64,000 nt of DNA from Proteobacteria bacterium SG_bin6. Lineage in GTDB: Bacteria; Pseudomonadota; Alphaproteobacteria; Sphingomonadales; Sphingomonadaceae. Each line of letters opens with the position of its first letter. Position 1 is the stretch's first letter. The translations under genes were made by a program, and so were the position numbers. The stretch covers positions 30,603 through 94,602 of the forward strand of contig LWDJ01000007.1 in the NCBI GenBank assembly GCA_002083435.1, written 5' to 3'. Positions 35,017 to 44,670 of this stretch are shown here, in pieces. The notes beneath the pieces were generated by a model. The model did no database searches. It had not been told where the DNA came from and was given only the letters and a program-made list of their open reading frames with translations.

Positions 35017-36663
35017 CTAGCTCCTGCTGATTTCCCACCCCGCCAGCTCAGCCTGGGGAAAGGCGGCGAGCGTGGCGGCGACCACCGGTTGCTGTGTTAG
35101 CCACGCCCGTTCGGCCGCGATGCGCGCGGCCTCGGCTTCTTGCAGCGTCGGCGCGCCGGGCTCGTCGCGCGTCTCGACCGTCCAGGCCGCGCCGGTAATC
35201 GCCCGCAGCGCCTCGGCCAGATCGCGGGTGAGCGTCGCGGGGAGCGGCTTGGCCGCGCTCAGCACCAGCTCGCCCGGCGCATAATGCACCAAACGCGCGA
35301 CGACGCGCAGCGTGCCGGCAAGCGTCATCTTGCCGCGCGCGTCGAGCAGCGCGATCAACTCTTCGAAGCTTTCTGGCAGCCCGGCCTGCGGCGACGGCGG
35401 CGCGGGGGCAGGCGACGCGGGGACGGCGGGGATCTCGGCTACAGGAGCCCTCTGCCCGCTCAATTGCTTCACCAGCTCGCCCGGATCGGGGAGCGCCGAG
35501 GCATGGATCACGCGCAGGAGCGCCATTTCCGCCGCCTCGATCGGCAGCGCCGCACGGCCGACTTCCTCATGCCCCTTGAGCAGCAATTGCCACAGCCGGT
35601 GGAGCGCGGGAAAGCTTAGTCGCGCCGCCCAACCGGCCAGCGCCGCGCTCTCCTCGGCTGATTGCGCGGCGTCAGCCGGCGTGCCGAGCTTGGCAAGCGT
35701 GACGGCATGGCTCGCTTCCAGCAGCGCGCGCAGCACCGCAAGCGGATCGACGCCGAGATCATATTGCCGCCGCAGCGCCGCCAGGCTCTCGCGCGCATCG
35801 CCCGCCAGCAGCAGGCTGAACAGGTCACGCGTCGCGCCACGATCGGACAGGCCCAGCATCTCGCGCACCGCCGCCGCCGCGACGCCGCCGCCTTCGATCC
35901 CGGCATGAGCGATCGCCTGATCGAGGATTGAGAGCCCGTCGCGCGCGCTCCCTTCCGCCGCGCGGGCGATCAGCGCGAGTGCCTCATCCTCGGCCTCGAC
36001 GCCTTCCAGACGGCAGACCTCGGCGAAATGCGCGGCCAGCTTCTCCGCGGAAATGCGCCGCAGATCGAACCGCTGGCACCGCGAGAGCACCGTCACCGGC
36101 ACCTTGTTCACCTCGGTGGTCGCGAACAGGAATTTGACGTGCGCCGGCGGCTCTTCCAGCGTCTTAAGCAGCGCGTTGAAAGCGCTCTTGGACAGCATAT
36201 GGACTTCGTCGACAATGTAGATCTTGAACCGCGCCGAGACCGCCGCGTAGCGCGACGCCTCGATGATTTCGCGGACATCGTCCACCCCGGTATGGCTGGC
36301 GGCGTCCATCTCGATCACGTCGATATGGCGCCCCTCGGCGATCGCGCGGCACGGCTCGCACTGGCCGCAGGGATCGATCGTCGGGCCGCCCTGCCCGTCC
36401 GGGCCGATGCAGTTGAGCGCCTTGGCGATCAGCCGCGCGGTCGAGGTTTTGCCTACCCCGCGCACCCCGGTGAGCAGGAAGGCATGCGCCAGCCGCCCGC
36501 GCCGGATCGCGTTGCCGAGCGTTTGCACCATCGCGTCCTGGCCGATGAGCGCGGCGAAGCTCTGCGGCCGGTATTTGCGCGCGAGCACACGGTACGCTTC
36601 GGGCTTGGCCGGTTGCGGCGGCGCGCCTAGGTCAAAGCCGGGCAGGTCGGAAGAGTCGGACAT
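35017..36663 (-). CDS. dnaX: DNA polymerase III subunits gamma/tau
   Basis: A 548-residue clamp-loader ATPase. YRVLARKYRPQSFAALIGQD, Walker A GVRGVGKTSTARL, the zinc module CGQCEPC, Walker B-type IYIVDEVHMLSK, the arginine finger SRCQRFDLRRI and a tau-like C-terminal extension are all visible. No obvious programmed frameshift signal was found. ATG at 36663 is chosen over GTG at 36666. Confidence 0.95.
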   Translation of the reverse strand: MSDSSDLPGFDLGAPPQPAKPEAYRVLARKYRPQSFAALIGQDAMVQTLGNAIRRGRLAHAFLLTGVRGVGKTSTARLIAKALNCIGPDGQGGPTIDPCGQCEPCRAIAEGRHIDVIEMDAASHTGVDDVREIIEASRYAAVSARFKIYIVDEVHMLSKSAFNALLKTLEEPPAHVKFLFATTEVNKVPVTVLSRCQRFDLRRISAEKLAAHFAEVCRLEGVEAEDEALALIARAAEGSARDGLSILDQAIAHAGIEGGGVAAAAVREMLGLSDRGATRDLFSLLLAGDARESLAALRRQYDLGVDPLAVLRALLEASHAVTLAKLGTPADAAQSAEESAALAGWAARLSFPALHRLWQLLLKGHEEVGRAALPIEAAEMALLRVIHASALPDPGELVKQLSGQRAPVAEIPAVPASPAPAPPSPQAGLPESFEELIALLDARGKMTLAGTLRVVARLVHYAPGELVLSAAKPLPATLTRDLAEALRAITGAAWTVETRDEPGAPTLQEAEAARIAAERAWLTQQPVVAATLAAFPQAELAGWEISRS

Positions 36664-36673
36664 CACCGCTTAT

Positions 36674-37852
36674 CTAAGGGCCGGCGGCGCGATTGTCGAA
36701 GCTCTCTGCTGCCGCAGCGTCGTTTCCTTCGCAATATGCCGGGACCGGTGGCGGCAGGCACTGGCGGTCGGTCACCAGCGGATCCAGCACGGCAATTGCG
36801 CTCGCCGCGAGCGCCTCGCCGTCCTCGACCATGTCCCACCAGGTTGGACCGACACGGGCGGACGCGCTTTCGGTGCTGACTGTCACCCTCGCCAACTTAG
36901 GTGAAAAAGTGCCGCCTGACCCTGCATTGCCGCCATAGGGCCAGATCATAGCCGGCACGGCATAGCGAATGCCGTAGCGCAACAGCCGGCGATTGCGGTC
37001 ACTGCCACCAGGCACCAATATCCGTTGCTCGGCATGTGGCCGACGCCAGCCGATACGGTCCGCATCCATATGGGCGGCGCTGGCGTCGCCTCGCCAGATC
37101 GCCAGCGTTGGCTCGGTGCCCGCGCGAACGCCGACCGGGCGTTTGGCGAGACAGTCCGGCAGGCGCCCATCGAAATAGGGATCAAGTCCAAAATCGATCA
37201 TCTGACGAAGCCGGTCTTCGGGGTATTGGCGCACGACAGAGAGATAGTCGGGCAGGTCGCGCAAACAGCGCTGCCAGTTGGCTGCCAGGCGATATCCCAT
37301 GCCGCTGAGCACCGCTCCCCGATCAATCTGGCTGGCCGAGCGCGCCACGATCACCTCTGTGGCCTTACCGGTTGCGAGCAGCGAGAGGCAGAAGGCGTCG
37401 CATCGATGCTCCAGGTCTGGGTCTTTCTCGATCGTGACCAGCACGATGGTCTGGTGCCGCGCAAGCCGCAGCGGCGACCAGCCGGCGGCCGCGTCGATAT
37501 TGGCGATGCCCGCATGCCAGTTAGCCCCGAGAGGGTACAAGATCCCGGCGACGATCGGTGCCACAAACCCGACCACAAGGACCGCCCAGCGATCCCACGG
37601 CTGTTCGCGGCCGCGCAAGCGAAGCGTACCGACGATGGCGAGATACACGCCGACAGTCGCGCCCAGATAGAGCGCGAACGTGGGAAATGGGAGCAAGACC
37701 AGCGCGGGCAGGCCGATAATGGGGACAGGCCAGATCGCGGCACCGATGGTCGCGGCCAACAGAGACATCAAGACCGTGACGGCCAGTCCGAGCAGCAACG
37801 TCAACGCCACCCAGTCGCGCTCTCGCCGATAGCCTTTAGGAGCCTCCCCCAT
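36674..37852 (-). CDS. Hypothetical membrane protein with large soluble C-terminal domain
   Basis: A 392-residue protein. Three or four N-terminal hydrophobic segments lie within residues about 14-110. The remaining ~280 residues are soluble with scattered cysteines (LEHRCDAFCLSLL, NWQRCLRDLPDYL, LPDCLAKRP, RQCLPPPVPAYC) suggestive of disulfides. No family is recognised. It sits between the SRP RNA gene and dnaX, which are usually adjacent. ATG at 37852 follows AGGAG; the longer frame runs through the SRP RNA. Confidence 0.7.
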   Translation of the reverse strand: MGEAPKGYRRERDWVALTLLLGLAVTVLMSLLAATIGAAIWPVPIIGLPALVLLPFPTFALYLGATVGVYLAIVGTLRLRGREQPWDRWAVLVVGFVAPIVAGILYPLGANWHAGIANIDAAAGWSPLRLARHQTIVLVTIEKDPDLEHRCDAFCLSLLATGKATEVIVARSASQIDRGAVLSGMGYRLAANWQRCLRDLPDYLSVVRQYPEDRLRQMIDFGLDPYFDGRLPDCLAKRPVGVRAGTEPTLAIWRGDASAAHMDADRIGWRRPHAEQRILVPGGSDRNRRLLRYGIRYAVPAMIWPYGGNAGSGGTFSPKLARVTVSTESASARVGPTWWDMVEDGEALAASAIAVLDPLVTDRQCLPPPVPAYCEGNDAAAAESFDNRAAGP

Positions 37853-37939
37853 CGGGCGGACTGTACCACCTCCGCACCGCGACACAACACGCGGCGGCGT
37901 GCCCGCTGGACCGACATGTGGCTGGGCTAACACGCAGGT

Positions 37940-38029
37940 GGGAGCCGGAACGACCCGGGGCAAAAATCGTTGTGGCTGCTTCCTTCCGGACCTGACCAGG
38001 TTGGCGACGGCACCGTCCGCCCGACTCCC
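37940..38029 (-). ncRNA. ffs: Small bacterial signal recognition particle RNA (4.5S type)
   Basis: On the minus strand the conserved domain IV core is present: CAACCTGGTCAGG, then TCCGGAAGGAAGCAGCC with its GGAA tetraloop. The ends GGGAGTCGG and CCGGCTCCC pair with one G-U. Length is about 90 nt; exact ends are estimated from this pairing. It partners Ffh (5855-7333). Its position upstream of dnaX-ybaB matches the common arrangement. Confidence 0.93.
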
Positions 38030-38112
38030 GCGCGGCATATGGGCGAAAGCGGAGCGCCGATCAAGCGACTCGTCCTTGCCCAGCCCCGCCCGATGCGCCT
38101 AACGCCCCGCGG

Positions 38113-39246
38113 ATGACGCGTTTTGCCTTTACCATCCAGGCCCGGGACGGCGCCGCGCGCGCCGGGACGCTGCGAATGCAGCGCGGCGAAATCCGCACGC
38201 CCGCTTTCATGCCGGTCGGCACCGCCGCCACCGTGAAGGCGATGAAGCCGCAGGACGTGCGCGCGGGTGGCGCCGACATCATCCTGGGCAACACCTATCA
38301 TTTGATGCTGCGCCCCACTGCGGAGCGGATCGCGCGGCTTGGCGGCCTACATGGCTTCATGGGGTGGGAGCGGCCGATCCTGACCGACAGCGGCGGCTAT
38401 CAGGTGATGAGTCTCGCCGAACTCACCACCCGCAGCGAGGATGGCGTCACCTTCAAGAGCCATCTCGATGGCGCCCGCCACGCGATGTCGCCCGAGCGCT
38501 CGATGGAAATCCAGCGGCTGCTCGGCTCGGACATCAACATGTGTTTCGACGAGCTTGTCCCCACCACCGCCACGCGCGAGGTGCAATATGAGGCGATGCG
38601 CCGATCGATGCGCTGGGCCAGGCGCAGCCGCGCGGCGTTCGACTCCGACGAAGGCCATGCCGGCCGCGCGGCGATCTTCGGCATCCAGCAGGGCGCGCTT
38701 GACGAGACGATGCGGCGCGAGTCGGCGGACGCGCTGATCGAGATCGGTTTCGATGGCTATGCGGTCGGCGGGCTCGCGGTGGGCGAAGGCCAGGCGGCGA
38801 TGTTCGGCTGCCTCGATTTCGCACCAGGGCAATTGCCGGCGGACGCCCCGCGCTACCTGATGGGAGTCGGCAAGCCCGACGACATCGTCGGCGCGGTGGA
38901 GCGCGGGATCGACATGTTCGATTGCGTGCTCCCGTCCCGTTCGGGCCGCACCGGCCAGGCCTTCACGCGGCGTGGGCCGATCAACATCCGCAATGCCCGT
39001 TTCGCCGAGGACCGGGGGCCGCTCGACCCGGCGTGCGCCTGCCCGGTCTGCGCCCAGTGGAGCCGCGCCTATCTTCACCATCTGGTGCGCGCCGGCGAGA
39101 TATTGGGCGCAATGTTGATGACAGAGCATAACCTGTTCTTTTATCAAGCGCTGATGGCGGACCTGCGTGACGCGATCGCCAAGTGGGGCTTGAGCGACTT
39201 CGCGCGCGATTTTTGCCGCGATTATTATCGAGAGGACAAGCCATGA
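38113..39246 (+). CDS. tgt: tRNA-guanine transglycosylase
   Basis: A 377-residue enzyme exchanging G34 for preQ1 in GUN-decoding tRNAs. It shows LTDSGGYQVMSL, the nucleophile region MFDCVLPSRSGRTGQAFTRRG and zinc ligands CACPVC with a downstream His in YLHHLVRAGE. ATG at 38113. A small gene follows with an ATGA overlap. Confidence 0.96.
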   Translation: MTRFAFTIQARDGAARAGTLRMQRGEIRTPAFMPVGTAATVKAMKPQDVRAGGADIILGNTYHLMLRPTAERIARLGGLHGFMGWERPILTDSGGYQVMSLAELTTRSEDGVTFKSHLDGARHAMSPERSMEIQRLLGSDINMCFDELVPTTATREVQYEAMRRSMRWARRSRAAFDSDEGHAGRAAIFGIQQGALDETMRRESADALIEIGFDGYAVGGLAVGEGQAAMFGCLDFAPGQLPADAPRYLMGVGKPDDIVGAVERGIDMFDCVLPSRSGRTGQAFTRRGPINIRNARFAEDRGPLDPACACPVCAQWSRAYLHHLVRAGEILGAMLMTEHNLFFYQALMADLRDAIAKWGLSDFARDFCRDYYREDKP

Positions 39247-39458
39247 CCGACGCGCCCCAGGGAATGAACGAGATCGAGGCCGCCGCTCATCACGCCAAGC
39301 GCGCCGCCGAAGGGGCCGCCGATGCCGCACCGGCCGAGCCCTCCAAAAGCTGGAGCACGCTGTCGCTCGCGATTGGCGTGGGGGTCGGCTCGGCGGCGAT
39401 CGCGGCGGCGCTGCTTTACGCCAATTCGGGGCGCGGCAAGAAAAGCGGTGGAGGCTGA
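39243..39458 (+). CDS. Small single-pass membrane protein, unknown
   Basis: A 71-residue protein: a polar Ala/Glu-rich N-terminus (EIEAAAHHAKRAAEGAADAA), one hydrophobic segment (TLSLAIGVGVGSAAIAAALLYA) and a basic Gly/Lys tail. The layout is like the small basic protein at 18955-19311. Its ATG overlaps the tgt stop (ATGA), so it is probably translated with tgt. No known family. Confidence 0.65.
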   Translation: MTDAPQGMNEIEAAAHHAKRAAEGAADAAPAEPSKSWSTLSLAIGVGVGSAAIAAALLYANSGRGKKSGGG

Positions 39459-39545
39459 GCGCGGCGATCGCGCCGCCGCCAAGTGATTGACAGCCGCAAT
39501 ACACGCGGCCAGTTTCGCCGACGTTCAATCCCGCCGGAGAGTTTC

Positions 39546-42398
39546 ATGATCCTTCGTGCCGCCCTGCTGCTCGGCGCTGCCCTCCCCTTCGCGTTCCCCG
39601 CCCTCGCCGCGCCGCGCCAGCCAGCCCCCCGCCCCGCCGCCGCCAAGCCCGCCGCGCTGCCGGTCAAGCCGCTCGCCTTCACCGAGCGCACCCTCGCCAA
39701 CGGCCTGCGCGTCTATGCGGTGCGCGATCCTTCCGTCGCGACGGTCGCGGTGCATGTCTGGTACAATGTCGGCAGCAAGGACGATCCCAAGGGGCGCTCG
39801 GGCTTCGCGCACATGTTCGAACATCTGATGTTCAAAGCGACCCGCAACCTGGTGCCCGAGCAGTTCGACCGCCTGACCGAGGATGTCGGTGGCTATAACA
39901 ACGCCTCGACCGACGACGACTATACCAATTATTTCGAGACGGTGCCGGCCAATCACCTCGAGCGGCTGCTGTTCGCCGAGGCCGACCGGATGGCGAGCCT
40001 GGTGGTCGAGCCCGGCACCTTCGCTGCAGAGCGCGACGTGGTGAAGGAGGAGCTGCGCCAGCGCGTGCTCGCCCAGCCCTATGGCAAGCTGCTGTACCTC
40101 TATCTGCCGGAGGTCAGCTACACCCGCCACCCCTATGCCCGCCCGGGTATCGGCAGCCTGGAGGACCTGCAGGCAGCTTCGATCGACGATGTCCGCGCCT
40201 TCCACGCGACCTATTATCGGCCGGACAATGCCGTGCTCGTCGTCGCGGGCAATTTCGATCCGGCGCAGCTCGACGCCTGGGTCGACAAATATTTCGCGCC
40301 GATCAAGAAGCCCGGTAGCCCGATCCCGCGCGTGACGGTGCAGGAGCCGCCGCGCACCCAGCCGGTGGTGCGCACCGTCTATGAAGCGAATGTGCCGCTG
40401 CCCGCCGTGGCGGTGAGCTATCAGATCCCGCCCGATCGCAATAAGGACAGCGCCGCGCTCGCGGTGCTCGATGCGGTGCTCTCGGCGGGCAACAGCTCGC
40501 GGCTGTACGAGGCGCTTGTCTATCGCGAGCAGGTCGCGGCGCAGGCGGGCACCTTCATCAGCAGTCGCGAGGCAACCGGCACGCTCGCCGCTTACGCGAT
40601 CGTCGCGGGCGGCAAGAGCGCGGCGGCGGCGGAGACGAGCTTGAAGCGCGAGATCGCCCGGCTTCGCACCGCGCCCGTCTCGGCCGCCGAACTTGCCGAG
40701 GCCAAGAACCAGATCCTGACCGAGGCGATCAAGCGCCGCGAAACCGCCGACGGCAAGGCCTCGGCGATCGCCGAAGCCGTGATCATCGACGGCGATCCGC
40801 GTGCCGCCGACCGCCGACTCGCCGAGATCGCCGCAGTGACCGCCGCCGATGTCCAGCGCGTCGCGCGCGCCTATCTGGGCGAGAATCAGTCGGCGACGAT
40901 CCGCTATCTGCCCAAGACCGCGCAAAGCCCAAAGGGTGACAGCATCGCGGTGCCGGCAAGCGTTGAGGTCGCGTCGCTCGTGCCGCCGGCCGATATCGCG
41001 GTGGTGACGCCCGCGCCCGAGGCTCAGCGGCTGCAACCGCCGCCGCCCGCCGCGCCCGTGGTGGCGGCCGTGCCGCAGCCGGTGGAGTCTAGGCTTTCCA
41101 ATGGCCTGCGGCTGATTGTGGTGGAAAAGCATGAACTGCCGCTGGCGGCGGCGGTGCTGACCGTGCCCGGCGGCGCGGCGAGCGATCCAGAGGGGCGCGA
41201 CGGCCTCGCCGATCTCACCGCGACGCTGCTCACCAAGGGCACCACCACCCGCTCCGCCACCCAGATCGCGCGCGAGATCGAGGCGCTGGGCGGCGCGATC
41301 GACAGCGACGCCGATTGGGACGGCGCGAGCGTGACGCTCACCGTGAAATCGGATCAGCTCGCAAGGGCGCTGCCGATCCTCGCCGATGTCGCGCAGCATC
41401 CGGTGTTCGCGCCGCAAGAGCTTGATCGCGCCCGCGCCCAGGCGATCGACGCGATCCAGGTGTCGCTGAAGGATCCCGCGCAGCTCGCCGGCTATGTCGC
41501 CAATCGCGCGGTGTTCGGGCTCAGCGCCTATGGCGGGGTCGCGAACGGCACGCCTGCCTCGCTCAAGGCGATCGACCGGGCACAGGTGCAGGCGGCCTAT
41601 GCCGCGCGCTGGCGCCCCGATCAGGCGACGTTGATCATCGCCGGCGACATCACCCCCGCCGCCGCGCGCGCGCTCGCCGAGCAGCAGTTCGGCGGCTGGC
41701 GCGCGCCCGGCCCCGCGCCCGAGCCCGAGGCGGTGGGCGGACCGATCCCGGCGCCCCGGGTGATCGTGGTCGATCTGCCCGGCGCCGGCCAGGCCGGGGT
41801 CGTCGTCGCCCGGCGCGGTATCCGGCGCGCTGACGATCGCTATTATGCCGGCGCGCTCGCCAATGCGGTGCTCGGGGTTGGTTTCTCGTCGCGGCTCAAC
41901 CAGGAAATCCGGATCAAGCGCGGGCTTTCCTATGGCGCGGGCTCGACGCTCGCCGCGCGGCGGATGGCTGGCCCGATCTCGGCGCGCACCCAGACCAAGA
42001 ACCCCTCGGCGCCCGAGGTCGTGGCGCTGATCCGCGCCGAGATGGCGCGGCTCGGCGCCGAGGCGGTGCCCGCGGCCGAGCTCCAGACGCGCAAGGAAGT
42101 GCTGATCGGCGGCTTCGGCCGCTCGACCGAGACGGTCGAGGGGCTGGCCGGGCTGGTCAGCAGCTATGTGATCGACGCGGTGCCGCTCGACGAGCTGAAG
42201 CGCTACACCCCCGCGATCGCCGGCGTCGATCCGGCGGCGGTGCGATCGACGGCGGCGCAGCTGCTCGACCCTAAGGAGGCGAGCATCATCGTGGTGGGCG
42301 ACGCCAAGCAGTTCGTCGACGCGCTGCGCAAGGACTATCCGCAGCTCGAGGTAATCCCGGCGGACAAGCTGAAGCTGGAAAGCGCGACGTTGAAGTAG
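39546..42398 (+). CDS. Secreted M16-family metallopeptidase, two-domain
   Basis: A 950-residue protein with signal peptide MILRAALLLGAALPFAFPALAAP. The first M16 unit carries the inverted zinc motif HMFEHLMF with the downstream Glu in ERDVVKEELRQR. The second unit starts near residue 530 (SRLSNGLRLIVVEKHELPLAAAVL) and lacks the motif, as expected for the inactive half. Such fusions of PqqL or insulinase type degrade peptides in the periplasm. An earlier in-frame start at 39483 would precede the signal peptide. Confidence 0.92.
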   Translation: MILRAALLLGAALPFAFPALAAPRQPAPRPAAAKPAALPVKPLAFTERTLANGLRVYAVRDPSVATVAVHVWYNVGSKDDPKGRSGFAHMFEHLMFKATRNLVPEQFDRLTEDVGGYNNASTDDDYTNYFETVPANHLERLLFAEADRMASLVVEPGTFAAERDVVKEELRQRVLAQPYGKLLYLYLPEVSYTRHPYARPGIGSLEDLQAASIDDVRAFHATYYRPDNAVLVVAGNFDPAQLDAWVDKYFAPIKKPGSPIPRVTVQEPPRTQPVVRTVYEANVPLPAVAVSYQIPPDRNKDSAALAVLDAVLSAGNSSRLYEALVYREQVAAQAGTFISSREATGTLAAYAIVAGGKSAAAAETSLKREIARLRTAPVSAAELAEAKNQILTEAIKRRETADGKASAIAEAVIIDGDPRAADRRLAEIAAVTAADVQRVARAYLGENQSATIRYLPKTAQSPKGDSIAVPASVEVASLVPPADIAVVTPAPEAQRLQPPPPAAPVVAAVPQPVESRLSNGLRLIVVEKHELPLAAAVLTVPGGAASDPEGRDGLADLTATLLTKGTTTRSATQIAREIEALGGAIDSDADWDGASVTLTVKSDQLARALPILADVAQHPVFAPQELDRARAQAIDAIQVSLKDPAQLAGYVANRAVFGLSAYGGVANGTPASLKAIDRAQVQAAYAARWRPDQATLIIAGDITPAAARALAEQQFGGWRAPGPAPEPEAVGGPIPAPRVIVVDLPGAGQAGVVVARRGIRRADDRYYAGALANAVLGVGFSSRLNQEIRIKRGLSYGAGSTLAARRMAGPISARTQTKNPSAPEVVALIRAEMARLGAEAVPAAELQTRKEVLIGGFGRSTETVEGLAGLVSSYVIDAVPLDELKRYTPAIAGVDPAAVRSTAAQLLDPKEASIIVVGDAKQFVDALRKDYPQLEVIPADKLKLESATLK

Positions 42399-42458
42399 AG
42401 GATTGGTGGGGCGGGGTCAGCCTAGCCCCGCCCGCCATTTCCCCCTACACCGCAACCC

Positions 42459-44516
42459 ATGCTCAAGCCGCGCCCGCATCCCTTCTTCTCCATCCACCGC
42501 CACGAACTGCTCCGCGTCGCCGCCGCCACGCCGCGCGCGAGCGTCGCCGATCCCGACGCCAACGCCGCAGCGCATATCGCGATCGTCCAGGCGGCGCATG
42601 GCGAGGGGGTGGACCTGATCGTCTTCCCCGAACTCAGCATCACCAGCTACGCGATCGACGATCTCCACCTGCAACAGGCGGTGCTGCGCGCGAGCGAGGC
42701 GGCGGTCGCGCGGCTCGCGGCGGCGACCGCGAAGTGCCGCCCTACCCTGCTTGTCGGCGCGGCGATCGAGCGCCAGGGGCGGCTTTACAATTGCGCGGTC
42801 GCGATCGCGCGCGGGCGCATCTTGGGGGTCGTCCCCAAGGTGTTCCTGCCCAATTACCGTGAATTCTATGAAAAGCGCTGGTTCGCGAGCGGCGCGGGCC
42901 TCGATGGCCTGAACATCACCTATGCGGGCCAGGAAGTGCCGTTCGGCCCCGATCTGATCTTCGCCGCGACCGATCTGCCGCACTTCATCTTCCACGCCGA
43001 GATTTGCGAGGATTATTGGGCCCCCACGCCGCCTTCCACCGAGGGCGCGCTGGCCGGGGCGCTGGTGTGCTGCAACCTCTCCGCCTCGAACATCGTGATC
43101 GGCAAGGCGCGCGAGCGGGCGCTGCTGGCGGCGGCGCAAAGTGCCCGCGCGATCTGTGCCTATGCCTTCGCCGCGAGCGGGCCGGGCGAGAGTACCACCG
43201 ATCTCGCCTGGGACGGACAGAGCTTCATCTACGAGGCGGGCGAGCTGCTCGCCGAAAGCGCGCGCTTCCGCTGCGAGCTCGATTATGTCGTGGCCGATGT
43301 CGATTGCGGGCGGCTGCGGCAGGAGCGGCTGCGCAACGGCACCTTCAATGATGCCGCGCGGCTCGCAGGCGATCCCGAATATCGCTTCCGCCGGGTCGAG
43401 TTCGAGGCCAGGCCCGATTTCGCCGATCAGGGCCTGCGCCGCCTCCAGCGCCGTTTCCCCTTCGTGCCCAACACCCCCGAAAAGCTCGACGCGGATTGCT
43501 ACGAAGCGTTCAACATCCAGGTCGAGGGTCTGGTGAAGCGCGTCGAGGCGGCGCGCGCGGAGCGGCTGGTGATCGGGGTTTCGGGCGGGCTCGATTCAAC
43601 CCATGCGCTGATCGTCTGCGCCAAGGCGATGGACCGGCTGGGACGCCCGCGCGAGCATATCCTGGCCTATACCCTTCCCGGCTTCGCGACGAGCGAGGGC
43701 ACCAAGGCCAATGCCTGGGCGCTGATGCGCGCGATGCGGGTCGCGGGTGACGAGATCGACATCCGCCCCGCCGCGCAGCAGATGCTCCACGATCTGCGCC
43801 ACCCCGCCGCGAATGGCGAGCCGGTGTATGACGTGACGTTCGAGAATGTGCAGGCGGGGCTGCGCACCGATTATCTGTTCCGCCTGGCTAACCGCCACGA
43901 CGGGCTGGTCGTTGGCACCGGCGATCTGTCCGAACTCGCGCTCGGCTGGTGTACGTACGGCGTCGGCGACCAGATGAGCCATTATGCGGTGAACGCCGGA
44001 GTTCCTAAGACGCTGATCCAGCATCTCATTCGCTGGACGATCGCGACCGACCAGTTCGACGCCGAGACCGATCATGTGCTCGAGGCGATCCTCGGCACCG
44101 AGATCAGCCCCGAATTGGTGCCGGCGGGCGCGGGCGGCGCGTTGCAATCGACCGAGGCGCGCATCGGGCCCTATGCGCTGAACGACTTCTTTCTGCACCA
44201 CGTCGTGCGATATGGCCTGGCGCCGTCGAAAATCGCGTTCCTGGCCTGGCATGCCTGGCGCGACGCCGAGGCGGGGCGCTGGCCGCGCGATTTCCCGGCT
44301 GCGGCGCGCACCGCCTATGATCTCGCCGAGATCAAAGGCCATCTCGAGCGCTTCCTGTTCCGCTTCTTCGAGATCAGCCAGTTCAAGCGCTCGGCGATCC
44401 CCAACGGGCCGAAAGTGTCGAGCGCGGGCGCCCTATCCCCCCGCGGCGACTGGCGCGCGCCGAGCGACGCGAGCGCAAGGGTGTGGATCGACGAGCTGCG
44501 GGCGGGCCTGCCCTAG
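42459..44516 (+). CDS. nadE: Glutamine-dependent NAD+ synthetase
   Basis: A 685-residue two-domain enzyme. The N-terminal nitrilase-like glutaminase has Glu in VFPELSIT, Lys in VPKVFLPN and Cys183 in HAEICEDYW. The C-terminal synthetase has the P-loop SGGLDSTHAL near residue 375 and GTGDLSELALGWCTYG. It converts deamido-NAD to NAD using glutamine nitrogen. Length fits the long bacterial/actinobacterial-type NadE. No strong ribosome site is visible. Confidence 0.95.
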   Translation: MLKPRPHPFFSIHRHELLRVAAATPRASVADPDANAAAHIAIVQAAHGEGVDLIVFPELSITSYAIDDLHLQQAVLRASEAAVARLAAATAKCRPTLLVGAAIERQGRLYNCAVAIARGRILGVVPKVFLPNYREFYEKRWFASGAGLDGLNITYAGQEVPFGPDLIFAATDLPHFIFHAEICEDYWAPTPPSTEGALAGALVCCNLSASNIVIGKARERALLAAAQSARAICAYAFAASGPGESTTDLAWDGQSFIYEAGELLAESARFRCELDYVVADVDCGRLRQERLRNGTFNDAARLAGDPEYRFRRVEFEARPDFADQGLRRLQRRFPFVPNTPEKLDADCYEAFNIQVEGLVKRVEAARAERLVIGVSGGLDSTHALIVCAKAMDRLGRPREHILAYTLPGFATSEGTKANAWALMRAMRVAGDEIDIRPAAQQMLHDLRHPAANGEPVYDVTFENVQAGLRTDYLFRLANRHDGLVVGTGDLSELALGWCTYGVGDQMSHYAVNAGVPKTLIQHLIRWTIATDQFDAETDHVLEAILGTEISPELVPAGAGGALQSTEARIGPYALNDFFLHHVVRYGLAPSKIAFLAWHAWRDAEAGRWPRDFPAAARTAYDLAEIKGHLERFLFRFFEISQFKRSAIPNGPKVSSAGALSPRGDWRAPSDASARVWIDELRAGLP

Positions 44517-44670
44517 GGTCCAGGGCCCAAGCCCCGCTGCTCTGGATCGACCCCGGAACGGTCGCCAATTTGCGCCTGTTGCGACCGCTACGTTTATACG
44601 TCATGATCGCCATGGGCCTCGTGGCTCATGGTGTTCGCGTATCCGTCCGATGGGCAAGGAGGCGCCGGCG

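Noticed and set aside
39525..41417. 630-codon minus-strand frame opposite the M16 peptidase
   Set aside because: Antisense shadow with Arg/His-rich composition and no domain.
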